Of a DNA stretch of 64,000 nucleotides, positions 23,420-32,822 are shown piece by piece (position 1 is the stretch's first letter; each line of letters opens with the position of its first letter). Source of the stretch: Acidobacteriota bacterium (lineage in GTDB: Bacteria > Acidobacteriota > Terriglobia > Bryobacterales > Bryobacteraceae); NCBI GenBank assembly GCA_947470805.1, contig CANIVU010000001.1, positions 101,841 to 165,840 on the forward strand, read 5' to 3'. The notes under the pieces were generated by a model. That model was not told where the DNA came from. It worked only from the letters and a program-made list of their open reading frames with translations, and searched no databases. The position numbers and the translations under genes were made by a program.

Positions 23420-26400
23420 TTAGAAGGTCAGTTTCAGTCCGAACTGGATGATGCGCGGTTGGGCCGCGGCGACAAACTCGCCGGCTGTGGCGTTCAGGTT
23501 TGTGGCGGGCCCCTGGTAGTTGACGTGATTGAAGCTGTTGACGGCTTCGGCGCGGAACTGGAGTTTCATTTGGTCGGAGAGGGAGAAGTTCTTGAATACA
23601 GAGATGTCGACGCTATGGAAACCGTCGCCGCGGATGATGTTGCGTCCGGCGTTGCCGAAGGTACCGATGGCCGGCACGCGGAATGCCGTCGGGTTGAAGG
23701 CGAGGCCGGCAGGCACGTTGGCATTCGGATTCCCGACGACATCGGGCCGGTTGAAGCCTTCGTTACGGTAGGGATCGAAGTTGCTGACGTGGGGCGTGAA
23801 GGGCTGGCCGGATTGCAGGGTGACGATGGAGTTGACCTGCCAACCCTGGAAAAAGGGCAGCTCATAGGTGAAGGCGGAGCTGAGCCGGTGGGGCACGTCG
23901 AAGCTGGAGACGGCGCGTTCGCGGGCAAGGTTGGAGGAGTCGAGGACCTGCTCGGAGGAGTCGCCGGAACCAAAGTCGCTGGAGTTATCGATGGACTTGG
24001 AGAAAGTGTAGGAGGCCAGAACACTCAAGCCACGGGCGAAGCGCCGCTCGATTTTAATCTGCCCGCTGTGGTAAGTGGACGAGGCGGAGTTGCGGCTCAT
24101 GGTGACGGAATCGATGGCCGGATATGGGCGAAGGGGAGCGAGGATGGGCGTGGTGTCCTGGCCGGCGGCGATGGCCTGGGAGAGGCGGGATCGCTGGGCG
24201 CTGGTGAGCGAGCGAATGGGGACCTGATTGGCGTTGAGGAACAGGGGCAGGCACAAACCACGGGAGCCGACGTAGGCCACTTCCAGGAGCCAGTCTCCGA
24301 GCCGGTGCTGGACGCCGAGGTTGTACTGGGAGGAATAGGGATTGCGGAAGTCGTTGTAATCGACGGCGGCAATGGCGTTGGAAGGCTGGGCCTGGGAGCG
24401 CAGATTGAGCAGTGTCTGGGCCGGGCCGGAGGCGGGAAAAGGCAGCGGCGAACGGGTTACGGCGAAGGCGGAGTAGGGGGGATTATTTTCCACCTGCTGG
24501 ACCGAGTTGGCCTGGAGGAGCGTCTCGTAGAGCATCGAGAAGCCGGCGCGAACGACGGTGGAACCTTTGCCCGAGAGGTCATAGGCGAGGCCGATGCGGG
24601 GTGCGAAATTGTTCCGGTCGGGGAGATAGAGGCGATCGAGACCGGCGGCGCCGACGACGAGCAATTCGCCATTTGGCGCCAGATTGGAGAGTTTGCTGTT
24701 GACCTCTGTCCAGGGGGCGGCATAGTCGTAGCGGAGGCCGAGATTGAGCGTCAGCTTAGGCGTGGCGCGCCAGCTATCCTGGGCGAAGAAGGCGAAGAGA
24801 CCCTGGCGGTAGCCGCGGCCGAACTGGCCGACAACGATGGAGGCTTCGTAGGGCTGGCCGAGGAGGAAATCGGCGAACGCGCCGGCGCGTTCGTTGCCGG
24901 GGTCCGCAGGGATGATGCCGTTGCGGGAGCCATTGAAGGAAATGGTCCCGCGCTGATTGGAGGCGCCGCGGGTGTTCAGTTGGAACCGGGTGAATTCGGC
25001 GCCGAACTTGAAACTGTGACGGCCAGCGAGATAGCTGACGGAATCGGAGAGCATCGTCGTCATTTCGTTCTGTTCGCGATTGAACCAATCGAGGCCGCCG
25101 AGTGGTTCGATGACGCCGCCGGCGAAGACGATGGAGGCCATGCCGTTGGCGCCTTCGTTTCCGTTGGGAATGCTGACCGAAGAGGGGGTGGTTCTGTCGC
25201 CATTGGCGAGATCGTTCGAATAGCGGTTGATGCCGAAGCGAAATTCGTTGACCAGGCGGGGGCTGAAGGTGCGGAGATAGCCGATGGCGCCGTTGATTGT
25301 TTTTTCAGGGTTGGGGAGGTTGAAGCCCGGGATGTAGGGGCCACCGAAGCGGTTGATGATGTAGTCCTGGTCGTTGTTGCCGCGGGAGACGCGGACGGTG
25401 AGCATGTCCCGATCGGTGAGGTGGTGATCGGTACGGACGTGGAATTGGGTATCGACGAGGCCGATGGTGAGCGGGGCGTTGTAGTTGAGCTGGCTGGAGA
25501 GGTCGCCGTTGGGGGCGGGGTAGAAGGAGAGGAGTTTCTGGCTGATGGGATTGATGCGCCCGGAAAGGTTGAGGGTGCGGGAGAGACCGGCCGCGTCCCG
25601 GTAGGAGATGAGGCCGTTGCGTTCGGCTGGGGTGGGGACGCTGACGCGGCGGGTCTCGACGCCTTCGAGGATTCGCATTTGCTCAAAATTACCGAAGAAG
25701 AAGTGGCGTTTGGAGAAGATGGGTCCGCCGAGCGAAGCGCCATACTGATTCTGGCGCAGCTTGCCGCGGGGGAGTCCGGCGCGGGTGCCGAAGGTGCTGT
25801 TGGCATCGAGAACGTCGTTGCGGAAGAACTCGTAGAGCGCGCCGTGGAGCTGACTGGTTCCACTGCGGGTGACGATGTTGACGGTGGCACCGAGGGTTCC
25901 GCCGAACTCGGCTTGCGGGGCGCTGGACTTGAGTTCGAATTCGCGGACGGCTTCGTTGGACGGTTCAAAATTGATGACACCGTACTGGCGGACGTTCATG
26001 GGCATGCCGTCGAGGATGAAGTTGTTGGAGCGGGCACGGAGGCCGTTGACGACGAAGGCGCCTTCGAGGTTTTCGCGAGCCTTGCCGTAGCGATTGGCGG
26101 CGGTGCTCCAGTTCCAGCCGGCGGCGATGCCGGGGGCGAGCAGCGCCAGGTTTTGCAGCTGGCGTCCGTTGAGCGGGAGTTCCTGGACATTGCGGGTATC
26201 GACGACGGTGGCAATGGTGGCCGATTCGGTGGCGGTGTTGAGGGCCGATGCGGACACTTCCAGAGTTTGCTCGACGGGGCCTGGCTTGAGCGCAGCGTCG
26301 GAGCGAACCTCTTCACCGACGCGGAGAACGATTCCGGTTTGGCGGAGAGTGGAGAATTGCGGGGCGGAAATAGTGAGTTCGTGGGCACCGCCCTGGAGGC

Positions 26401-26590
26401 CGATGATCCGGTAGGCGCCGGCGGGATTGGAGATGGTGGATTGTTCGAAGCCTGTGTCCAGGTGGCGGGCACGTACGGTGGCGCCGGGGAGGGAGGCGCC
26501 GGTGGAATCGGTGATTGTGCCGACGACGGCGGCTGCGGGGCCTTGCGTCCAGGCGCAGGCGATGAAGAGGAAGACCAGGAGTTGTTTCAT
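23420..26590 (-). CDS. TonB-dependent receptor, Oar-like, with carboxypeptidase-regulatory N-terminus
   Basis: A 1056-residue outer-membrane receptor of the acidobacterial Oar-like type. A signal peptide (MKQLLVFLFIACAWTQG) leads to a carboxypeptidase-regulatory-like domain (about residues 22-105, DSTGASLPGATVRA). A plug (about 120-245) begins after the ELPLNGRQLQNLALLAPG block and contains NNFILDGMPMN. A long beta-barrel ends in GLKLTF, the terminal aromatic used for barrel assembly. The frame continues far upstream, but the first 407 codons of that extension lie over the ABC permease genes and are not real. Substrate is unknown; the linked ABC importer suggests a shared nutrient but the genes are separated by a 50-base gap. 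Confidence 0.92.
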   Translation of the reverse strand: MKQLLVFLFIACAWTQGPAAAVVGTITDSTGASLPGATVRARHLDTGFEQSTISNPAGAYRIIGLQGGAHELTISAPQFSTLRQTGIVLRVGEEVRSDAALKPGPVEQTLEVSASALNTATESATIATVVDTRNVQELPLNGRQLQNLALLAPGIAAGWNWSTAANRYGKARENLEGAFVVNGLRARSNNFILDGMPMNVRQYGVINFEPSNEAVREFELKSSAPQAEFGGTLGATVNIVTRSGTSQLHGALYEFFRNDVLDANSTFGTRAGLPRGKLRQNQYGASLGGPIFSKRHFFFGNFEQMRILEGVETRRVSVPTPAERNGLISYRDAAGLSRTLNLSGRINPISQKLLSFYPAPNGDLSSQLNYNAPLTIGLVDTQFHVRTDHHLTDRDMLTVRVSRGNNDQDYIINRFGGPYIPGFNLPNPEKTINGAIGYLRTFSPRLVNEFRFGINRYSNDLANGDRTTPSSVSIPNGNEGANGMASIVFAGGVIEPLGGLDWFNREQNEMTTMLSDSVSYLAGRHSFKFGAEFTRFQLNTRGASNQRGTISFNGSRNGIIPADPGNERAGAFADFLLGQPYEASIVVGQFGRGYRQGLFAFFAQDSWRATPKLTLNLGLRYDYAAPWTEVNSKLSNLAPNGELLVVGAAGLDRLYLPDRNNFAPRIGLAYDLSGKGSTVVRAGFSMLYETLLQANSVQQVENNPPYSAFAVTRSPLPFPASGPAQTLLNLRSQAQPSNAIAAVDYNDFRNPYSSQYNLGVQHRLGDWLLEVAYVGSRGLCLPLFLNANQVPIRSLTSAQRSRLSQAIAAGQDTTPILAPLRPYPAIDSVTMSRNSASSTYHSGQIKIERRFARGLSVLASYTFSKSIDNSSDFGSGDSSEQVLDSSNLARERAVSSFDVPHRLSSAFTYELPFFQGWQVNSIVTLQSGQPFTPHVSNFDPYRNEGFNRPDVVGNPNANVPAGLAFNPTAFRVPAIGTFGNAGRNIIRGDGFHSVDISVFKNFSLSDQMKLQFRAEAVNSFNHVNYQGPATNLNATAGEFVAAAQPRIIQFGLKLTF

Positions 26591-26603
26591 GGGGCGCGGC
26601 AAG

Positions 26604-26623
26604 ATATGCTTATTGGGGCATAT
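26604..26623. promoter_or_regulatory. Inverted repeat before the TonB receptor
   Basis: ATATGC and GCATAT form an inverted repeat with an eight-base centre, just upstream of the receptor ATG and inside the 50-base gap to the ABC permease. It could be an operator, or part of a -10 region (the sequence is AT-rich). No regulator can be named. Confidence 0.3.
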
Positions 26624-26640
26624 TAGCAGATCTTGTCGCG

Positions 26641-27417
26641 TTATCGCAGAGTCGCGCCGCGGGGCGTGCGCGGCCGCAGCCACCAACCGGCGGCGATGAC
26701 GGCGGGAAGGGTGAGAGTGAGCAGCACCACCGAGGCGGCGGCGACGAGGGGCGTGATGGCGAAGCGCAGGTTGGGCCAGATGACGCGAGGGAGCGTTTGG
26801 GTATCGCGGGTGGCGAGGAAGAGAGTGACTGTGATTTCGTTCAGCGAAATAACGAGTGAGAAAAGGGTGGCGGCCAGGACGGCGGGCGCGGCCAGGGGGA
26901 GGGTGACGAAGCGGAAAACCTGCCAGGAGTTGGCGCCGAGGCCGCGGGCGGCGGCTTCGAGGTTGGGGTCCATCTTTTGCAAAGAAGCGCGGAGAACCAG
27001 ATAGGCCACGGGAAGAGATAACACCGAATGGGCGAGGGCAAGGCTGAGGGGGTTGCCCCAGAGGGGCGTTAACCGGACTACGGCCAACATGCCGACGGCG
27101 AGGGCCACGCCGGGCAGCACCATAGGCAACAGGAGCGCGCTTTCCCAAGCCGTCTTCCACCGGAGGGGACGGCGGACGAGCGCGGCGGCGGTGGCGAGCG
27201 CGGTGGCGACGGAGAAGATGGCCGAGAGGGCGGCGATGGCGAGGCTGTTGGCGAGGGCCCGCACCCATACCGGATTGGCGAAGAACTGTTCGTACCATTG
27301 CAGTGTGAGGCCATTGCGTGGGAGTTCGAGGTACTGGGAGGTGGTGAAAGAAACCAGGACGGAGAAGACGAGCGGCGTGAGCAACAGGCCCAGCACCGTG
27401 TAGGAAAGACTCTTCAT
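26641..27417 (-). CDS. ABC importer permease, second subunit (PotC-like)
   Basis: A 258-residue inner-membrane permease with six hydrophobic helices. The cytoplasmic EAA loop, EAARGLGANSWQVFRFVTLP, follows the fourth helix and is the ATPase docking signature. The type I importer fold matches polyamine, iron(III) or sulfate-type systems. It overlaps the first permease by four bases (ATGA). Frame continuations upstream are antisense artefacts. Together with 27414-29962 it forms one minus-strand ABC importer operon. Confidence 0.9.
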   Translation of the reverse strand: MKSLSYTVLGLLLTPLVFSVLVSFTTSQYLELPRNGLTLQWYEQFFANPVWVRALANSLAIAALSAIFSVATALATAAALVRRPLRWKTAWESALLLPMVLPGVALAVGMLAVVRLTPLWGNPLSLALAHSVLSLPVAYLVLRASLQKMDPNLEAAARGLGANSWQVFRFVTLPLAAPAVLAATLFSLVISLNEITVTLFLATRDTQTLPRVIWPNLRFAITPLVAAASVVLLTLTLPAVIAAGWWLRPRTPRGATLR

Positions 27418-28211
27418 GCCAGCCGCCGCCGGAGGAGAGACATGGTGTAGGCGCCGCCGGCGAGGAGGGCGATGAGCACGACGTTGAGGGCGGCGGCGAG
27501 AGTCCAGTTGAGGTTCTGGCGGACCTGGCGTTCGACCTCGACGGCGACGGTATAGTGGACCGGTTCGCCAAGCAGGTACGGCCCCAGGAAACCGCTGGCG
27601 CTCCAGAGGATGGTAAGAATGGCGGCGGCGGCGACGCCGGGCATGCTGAGGGGAAACGTGACGCGCCAGAAGGCGGCGGCGGGGGAGGCGCCGAGGCCGC
27701 GCGCGGCTTCGACGAGGTGGTAGGGGACCGTTTCGAGGGTGGCGGCGATGGTGAGCGCCGCATAGGGAACGAGTAAGAGCACCTCGCCCGCAACGACGGG
27801 GAAGAATCCATTGGCTCCGAAGATCATTTTGACGCCGAAGACGAAGACGAGGATGTTGGTGAATTTGGGGAGGGCGATGAGGAGGATGAGGAGAATTTTG
27901 CGCTTCGGGGTGGCGCGATAGACGAGGTAGCCGAGCAGGTAGCCGCAGAGGAGAGTGAGCGTGGTGACGGTGAGGGCGAGCAGGGCGGTGAAGGCGAAGA
28001 GGCGTTGATAGAAAGGTTCCGTCAGCACGGTGAGAATGCTTTGGAGCGACCAGGTGCCGGGCTGGTAGAATAGCGCGTCGAAGTGTTTTTCGCCGGAGCC
28101 TTCGCCGTGAGCGTAGAGGCTCATGCGGAGGACGAAGACGAGCGGCGTGAGGACGCCGGCCAGCCAGAGGAAGAGCGAAGGCAGGAGCAGAAGGCGCCAG
28201 GGCCGGGTCAT
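27414..28211 (-). CDS. ABC importer permease, first subunit (PotB-like)
   Basis: A 265-residue permease with six helices and the EAA loop EAARGLGASPAAAFWRVTFP. The N-terminal helix and following extracytoplasmic stretch (YAHGEGSGEKHFDALFYQPG) resemble spermidine/putrescine PotB. It overlaps both neighbours by four bases, so ATPase, permease 1 and permease 2 are translationally coupled. Confidence 0.9.
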   Translation of the reverse strand: MTRPWRLLLLPSLFLWLAGVLTPLVFVLRMSLYAHGEGSGEKHFDALFYQPGTWSLQSILTVLTEPFYQRLFAFTALLALTVTTLTLLCGYLLGYLVYRATPKRKILLILLIALPKFTNILVFVFGVKMIFGANGFFPVVAGEVLLLVPYAALTIAATLETVPYHLVEAARGLGASPAAAFWRVTFPLSMPGVAAAAILTILWSASGFLGPYLLGEPVHYTVAVEVERQVRQNLNWTLAAALNVVLIALLAGGAYTMSLLRRRLA

Positions 28212-28918
28212 TCGGGCAGTCCGAAGAAGGTGGAGACGAAGGGGGAGGCCGGGCGGAGGCAGAGGTCGATGGCGGTGCCGGTTTGGACGATGCGGCCGGC
28301 GTCCATGACGCTGATGCGATCGGCGATGGCGAGGGCTTCTTCCTGATCGTGGGTGACGAGGATGGTGGTGATTTTGAGGCGCTGTTGGAGGGCGCGGAGT
28401 TCGTCGCGGGTGCGGAGGCGGACGTTGCGGTCGAGATTGGCGAGCGGTTCGTCGAGCAGGAGAACCGCGGGTTCGATGACCAGGGCGCGGGCGAGGGCGA
28501 CGCGCTGTTGCTGGCCGCCGGAGAGTTCCGCGGGTTTGCGGTGGCCGATGTCATCGAGCCCGACGAGGGAGAGAATGGCGGCGGCGCGGCGACGGCGTTC
28601 GTCTTTGGCGACGCCCCGCATGCGGAGGCCGAACTCCACGTTTTCCGAGGCGTTCATGTGGGGGAACAGGGCGTAGTTCTGGAAGACCATGCCGACGTTG
28701 CGGTGCTGCGGGCCGGTATGAGTGACGTCGCGTCCACCGATGCGGAGGAGGCCGGCATCGGGCTGTTCGTAGCCGCCGGCGATGCGGAGCAGCGTTGTTT
28801 TTCCGCAGCCTGAGGGGCCGAGCACGGCCAGGAGTTCGCCGGGGCGCACGGCGAGTGAGGCGGCGCGGACGGCGGGTACGGCGCCATAGTTTTTGCTGAC
28901 TTCGACGAATTCAATCAT
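28208..28918 (-). CDS. ABC importer ATP-binding protein (PotA/FbpC-like)
   Basis: A 236-residue ATPase. Walker A is GPSGCGKTT (about residues 34-42), the Q-loop follows [11 protein letters not shown], the signature is LSGGQQQR, Walker B is [11 protein letters not shown] and the switch is VTHDQEEAL. This combination marks the CUT2/PotA/FbpC importer class. The C-terminal regulatory (TOBE) domain usual in PotA is missing, since the chain is only about 236 residues, so this is a short-form ATPase. It starts six bases after the binding-protein gene. Confidence 0.9.
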   Translation of the reverse strand: MIEFVEVSKNYGAVPAVRAASLAVRPGELLAVLGPSGCGKTTLLRIAGGYEQPDAGLLRIGGRDVTHTGPQHRNVGMVFQNYALFPHMNASENVEFGLRMRGVAKDERRRRAAAILSLVGLDDIGHRKPAELSGGQQQRVALARALVIEPAVLLLDEPLANLDRNVRLRTRDELRALQQRLKITTILVTHDQEEALAIADRISVMDAGRIVQTGTAIDLCLRPASPFVSTFFGLPE

Positions 28919-28924
28919 GCGCGG

Positions 28925-29962
28925 TTAGACGAGGACTTCCTGGTGCCAGCGGGTGGTCATGTCGTCCCAGTGCTTCAGATAGGCATCGTAGGGATAGTAG
29001 TGGAGTGTAGCGAAGTCGGCGGCGGTGTGCGGATTGACGCGGGCCCAGAGCGGATCGCGGCTGGCCTGGGCGGCGGCGACAGCGGGGATGGGGCTGGGGA
29101 ACCCGGCGGCGGCGTATTCGCGTTGGAAGGCGGGACTGGCGAACTGGTTGATGAATTCATGCGCCAGTTCGGGGTACTTGGTTCCGCGCGGGACGAGCCA
29201 GATGGCCTGGAAATGGGCGCGATCAGCAGTGAGGAAGATATCGAGCGAGCGTTGCTGGCGCAAGAGACCAAAGGTATCGACGCTGTGAATGTTGCCGACC
29301 TTGACGTTGCCCTGGAGGAGGTTGAAGGCCATGTCGGGCGAGGTGGCCCACCAGTGGGCGACCTTGTGGCGTTGGGAGCGGGCGAAGGCAAAGTTGTCCT
29401 GGAAATCTTCGGCGATGGCCTGGGCGGCGCGGCCGGGATAGCGGGCGGCGGCGAAGGTATAGAGCGACATGTAGCTGGAGCTGTAGAGGCCCGGTTGGCG
29501 GTCGAGGACTTCGCTCCAGTCGCGCGGGCGGGCGGTGGCGGCGGTGTTGTAGATGCCGGTGTGGAGCGCATCGGGCCAGGTGAGACCCCAGCCTTCTTCG
29601 AAGACCCAGTTGCGGAGGGCGCCCGGGTGGAAGAGGCGCGCGTTGGAAATCTTGTTCCAATCGAGTTTTTGAAAGTAGCCGCGGCGAATGACGGCGTAGA
29701 CCTCGAACGGGGCGACAATCATGACATCGTAGGGGGGCTGCTCCGGGGGCGCGGTCAGCAATTGAGGGATCTCCTCGCCCCAGCCATCATCGAAATGGAC
29801 GGTGGCGCCGGTGGCCTTTTCAAAGAGCGGCTTGAGTGCGCGGGCGAAGGTTTGGCCCCAGGGACCGGCCCAGGTGAAGACCGAGAGCACCGGCTTGCGA
29901 GGGCCGCGGGAACAACCGGCCAGCGCAGCGGAGGCGACCAGAGATCTCCGGGTGCGTTGCAT
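28925..29962 (-). CDS. Extracellular solute-binding lipoprotein (PotD-like)
   Basis: A 345-residue substrate-binding protein. A twin-Arg start (QRTRRSLVASAALAGC) ends in a lipobox, so the protein is probably a lipoprotein held in the membrane. The fold blocks VLSVFTWAGPWGQTF, YDVMIVAPFEVYAVI and WGLTWPDALHTGIYN resemble PotD, FbpA and 2-aminoethylphosphonate-binding proteins. The exact ligand cannot be read from the sequence. The gene is first in the importer operon and divergent from the FMN monooxygenase, 29 bases apart. Confidence 0.88.
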   Translation of the reverse strand: MQRTRRSLVASAALAGCSRGPRKPVLSVFTWAGPWGQTFARALKPLFEKATGATVHFDDGWGEEIPQLLTAPPEQPPYDVMIVAPFEVYAVIRRGYFQKLDWNKISNARLFHPGALRNWVFEEGWGLTWPDALHTGIYNTAATARPRDWSEVLDRQPGLYSSSYMSLYTFAAARYPGRAAQAIAEDFQDNFAFARSQRHKVAHWWATSPDMAFNLLQGNVKVGNIHSVDTFGLLRQQRSLDIFLTADRAHFQAIWLVPRGTKYPELAHEFINQFASPAFQREYAAAGFPSPIPAVAAAQASRDPLWARVNPHTAADFATLHYYPYDAYLKHWDDMTTRWHQEVLV

Positions 29963-29991
29963 TCAGGTTCAATAGTAGCTTGTAAGAGCGC

Positions 29992-31362
29992 ATGAAAAAA
30001 CAGATCCGATTGAACGCCCTGGACATGAACTGCGTTGGCGGGTGCCCAGGGCTATGGCTGCATCCGCGAGATAAAACGCTTGGCTACAACACGCTTGCCT
30101 ACTGGACGGAGCTCGCGCAATTGCTGGAACGCGGGCTGTTCGATTCGCTATTTATCGCCGACATTTTCGGCGTCTATGACGTGTATGGAGGGAATGCGGA
30201 CGCGGCGTTTCGCAATGCCGTGGAGTTCCCGGTGAACGATCCGTTTCTGCTGGTGCCGGCGATGGCGATGGCCACCGAACACCTGGGATTTGGCATCACG
30301 GGCACGGTGACTTACGAGCCGCCGTTCAGCTTTGCGCGGCGGCTATCGACGCTGGATCATCTGACGAACGGCCGGATTGCGTGGAATATTGTGACCGGGT
30401 ACCTGGACAGCGCGGCGCGGGCATTCGGCATGGCGCAGCAGCCCCGGCACGACGAGCGGTACGTGCTGGCCGAGGAGTTTATGGAGGTGGTTTACAAGCT
30501 GTGGGAGGGCAGTTGGGAAGACGATGCGGTGGTGCGGGATAAGGTCAAGGGGATCTTTGCGGATCCCTCGAAGATTCACAAAGTCCAGCATGAGGGGAAA
30601 TACTTCCGCATGGAGGGCTACCACCTTTGTGAGCCGTCGCCGCAGCGAACGCCGGTCCTGTTTCAGGCGGGGGGGAGTCCGCGGGGCCGGCAGTTTGCGG
30701 CGCAGCATGCCGAGTGTGTGTTCATCACCGGAAGCAGTCCACAGGTGGCGGCGAAAATTGTGAGGGATCTGCGGGGGAGGGCGCAGAAACTTGGACGGGA
30801 TCCGGCGAGCCTATCCATTTTCGCGGCGCTGACGGTGATAGCCGGCGAGACGGATGGAGAGGCGCGGGACAAGCTGGACGACTACCGGAAGTACGTAAGC
30901 ACGGAGGGGTCTCTGGCGTTGCTGAGCGGATACCTGGGCATCGATTTTGCGTCGAGGAATTTGGATGAGCCGTTGGAGGTTTCCGAGATTAACGCGATTC
31001 AGGGTTGCGTGCATGACTTCGCCAACGGCGGACCCGAGCACCGGTATACGCTGCGCGACGCGGCCACGAGCATGGGGGTGTCGGCGCACAAGCCTTTGTT
31101 GGCGGGTTCGCCGACAACGGTGGCTGACGGCATGATGGAGTGGGTGGCTGTTAGCGGGATCGACGGGTTCAACGTGGAACATATCGTGTGTCCCGCCGAT
31201 TTTGAGGCCTTTGTGGACATGGTGGTGCCGGAGCTGCAGGACCGGGGCGTATACAAGACCCGGTACGAGGAGGGTTCCTTGCGCGAGAAGCTCTACGGGA
31301 GGGGACGGGGACGGCTGCCGAGGGACCATCCGGGGGCGAGTTACCGGAGGAAACAAGAGTAG
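29992..31362 (+). CDS. FMN-dependent monooxygenase, NtaA/SnaA/DszA/SoxA family
   Basis: A 456-residue flavin-dependent monooxygenase of the luciferase-like superfamily. The family blocks are MNCVGGCPGLWLHPRDKT at residues about 10-28, the GLFDSLFIADIFG strand, the NGRIAWNIVTGYLDSAARAFG block and QAGGSPRGRQFAAQHAECVF with the flavin-phosphate contacts. Members oxidise chelators, organosulfur compounds or thiophenes using FMNH2 from a separate reductase. The adjacent importer may bring the substrate in; this is inferred from the 29-base divergent gap. No flavin reductase is in the window. Confidence 0.9.
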   Translation: MKKQIRLNALDMNCVGGCPGLWLHPRDKTLGYNTLAYWTELAQLLERGLFDSLFIADIFGVYDVYGGNADAAFRNAVEFPVNDPFLLVPAMAMATEHLGFGITGTVTYEPPFSFARRLSTLDHLTNGRIAWNIVTGYLDSAARAFGMAQQPRHDERYVLAEEFMEVVYKLWEGSWEDDAVVRDKVKGIFADPSKIHKVQHEGKYFRMEGYHLCEPSPQRTPVLFQAGGSPRGRQFAAQHAECVFITGSSPQVAAKIVRDLRGRAQKLGRDPASLSIFAALTVIAGETDGEARDKLDDYRKYVSTEGSLALLSGYLGIDFASRNLDEPLEVSEINAIQGCVHDFANGGPEHRYTLRDAATSMGVSAHKPLLAGSPTTVADGMMEWVAVSGIDGFNVEHIVCPADFEAFVDMVVPELQDRGVYKTRYEEGSLREKLYGRGRGRLPRDHPGASYRRKQE

Positions 31363-31397
31363 GCGCCGGGGCACCTGTTATAATCGGCCCGTACAGC

Positions 31398-31700
31398 ATG
31401 ACCGGGGAAGATTGCATTGCGGCATTGAAAGCGCTAGGGGAAGAGTCGCGCATGCGTATGTTTCGTCTGCTTTTTAACCAACGGATGAGTGTTTCGACGA
31501 TTTCCGAGCAGTTAAACCTGCCGCAGTACAACGTATCGAAGCACCTCCGGGTGATGCGTGAGTCCGGGTTGCTAGAGATTGAGAAGCGCGGGCAGCACCG
31601 GTTTTACAAAGTGTCGGAGAAGTTTAAAGCGCAATTGGGGCCGAATCCGACGGCAGACCTAGGATGTTGTACGTTTCGGCTGGACAAATTACCACAGTGA
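31398..31700 (+). CDS. ArsR-family winged-helix regulator
   Basis: A 100-residue HTH protein. The recognition helix region is SVSTISEQLNLPQYNVSKHLRVMRESGL, matching ArsR/SmtB family members, followed by the wing (KRGQHRFYKVSE). A Cys pair (GCC, near residue 90) is the only metal-like feature, and the ArsR ELCVCDL motif is absent, so the sensed ligand is unclear. A TATAAT-like box lies just upstream (31379-31385). The gene may be co-transcribed with the PlsC gene about 100 bases downstream. Confidence 0.85.
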   Translation: MTGEDCIAALKALGEESRMRMFRLLFNQRMSVSTISEQLNLPQYNVSKHLRVMRESGLLEIEKRGQHRFYKVSEKFKAQLGPNPTADLGCCTFRLDKLPQ

Positions 31701-31802
31701 CCGGTAGCCGGGGCGAAACGAGGGCGACGGAGGGGAAAATCCGGCCGGGCATGCTATTCTGCTGGGATCGCGGCGTTGCAGGAAAACACCGCGCACAGGT
31801 AC

Positions 31803-32555
31803 ATGATTCGCTTCTTTCGCTCGCTTTGGATTTGGACCGCCAGTGTGTTGCTGGTCGTTTTCTGGTTACCGCTACTGGGCTTGATTTGGCTGTTTGACGA
31901 GAAGCCGGAGTTGCGGCGGACGGGGTTCTGGCTGCGGCGGCTGGGACGGATTGTCGGGCGGGTGACGCCGTGGATCATCCACATTGAGGGCCAGGAGAAC
32001 CTGGACCCGAATCAGGTGTACCTGATTGTGAGCAATCACCAGTCGCTGGCAGATATTCCGCTGATTTGTTACCTGAAAACCGATACCAAGTGGCTGGCGA
32101 AGGCGGAGTTATTCAAGGTTCCGCTGTTTGGGCAGATGCTGCAACTGGCCGGGGACGTGGCGGTGGAACGGACGTCGCCGACGCAGGCGGCGCGGGCGTT
32201 GTTGCGCTGCGGCAAGTACCTGCGGCAACGATTTTCGGTGGTGTTTTTTCCGGAGGGCGGACGGTCGACGACCGGGGAAGTGCTGCCGTTTAACGAGGGC
32301 GCGTTCCAGTTAGCGATCCGGGAACAGGTGCCGGTGCTGCCGCTGGTGGTGGACGGGACGTCGCGGGCGTTGCCGCGGTCGAGCTTCTTTTTTAGTGAGA
32401 GTTCGGAGATTTGGCTGAAGGTGCTGCCGCCGGTGCCGGTGGCGGGGCTGGATGTGAAGCGAGGCGGGGCGGCGTTGCGAGACCAGGTGCGGCAGAGAAT
32501 TGTGGACGAACTGGCGCAGTTGCGGCAGGATCACGCGGTGCTGCGGAACCTATAA
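31803..32555 (+). CDS. plsC: 1-acyl-sn-glycerol-3-phosphate acyltransferase (PlsC-like)
   Basis: A 250-residue membrane acyltransferase. After one N-terminal helix (about residues 9-33) the PlsC motifs are in order: NHQSLAD (H-x4-D catalytic pair), then a FPEGGRST block that binds the phosphate, then VPVLPLVVDGT. These enzymes make phosphatidic acid from lysophosphatidic acid. The start at 31803 keeps the hydrophobic N-terminus; a TTG 27 bases upstream is possible. It is followed by a very small charged gene. Confidence 0.88.
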   Translation: MIRFFRSLWIWTASVLLVVFWLPLLGLIWLFDEKPELRRTGFWLRRLGRIVGRVTPWIIHIEGQENLDPNQVYLIVSNHQSLADIPLICYLKTDTKWLAKAELFKVPLFGQMLQLAGDVAVERTSPTQAARALLRCGKYLRQRFSVVFFPEGGRSTTGEVLPFNEGAFQLAIREQVPVLPLVVDGTSRALPRSSFFFSESSEIWLKVLPPVPVAGLDVKRGGAALRDQVRQRIVDELAQLRQDHAVLRNL

Positions 32556-32562
32556 TTGAGCT

Positions 32563-32685
32563 ATGAGCGACGGTAAGGAAGAACGGGAAGAAGCCAAGGC
32601 CCGACTGGAGCAGGAGAAGCGGGAAGGGCGCGTGGCGGAGCGGGAAGACCTGTACGAATGGGAGCCGGAGCGGGAAGACTCTTAG
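32563..32685 (+). CDS. Small highly charged protein, 40 residues
   Basis: A 40-residue reading frame with ATG start and TAG stop, seven bases after the PlsC stop. The product (starting MSDGKEEREEAKARLEQEKR) is almost entirely Glu, Arg, Lys and Asp, likely one amphipathic helix. Coding is plausible but the frame is short and simple in composition, so a chance reading frame is possible. Confidence 0.45.
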   Translation: MSDGKEEREEAKARLEQEKREGRVAEREDLYEWEPEREDS

Positions 32686-32822
32686 GGGTTTCCGGGCCGG
32701 TATGGCATTCCTCGACCACGGACGGGGGGATGCCGTGATTACGGACCGGAAATTCCGGTTACGCCGAAGCCGATCGGGACCCTCCCAACATTCACGGGGG
32801 TCGAAGGGTGCATGGAGCGGAC

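Noticed and set aside
23378..26626. A 1082-codon frame on the plus strand through the TonB receptor
   Set aside because: It is the antisense of the clearly coding receptor gene; its product is Gly/Glu/Val-rich with no motif, as expected from high-GC shadow frames.
26591..27811. Upstream extension of the TonB receptor frame
   Set aside because: The extension overlaps the ABC permease genes and is Pro/Ser/Arg low-complexity. The receptor starts at 26590 with a signal peptide.
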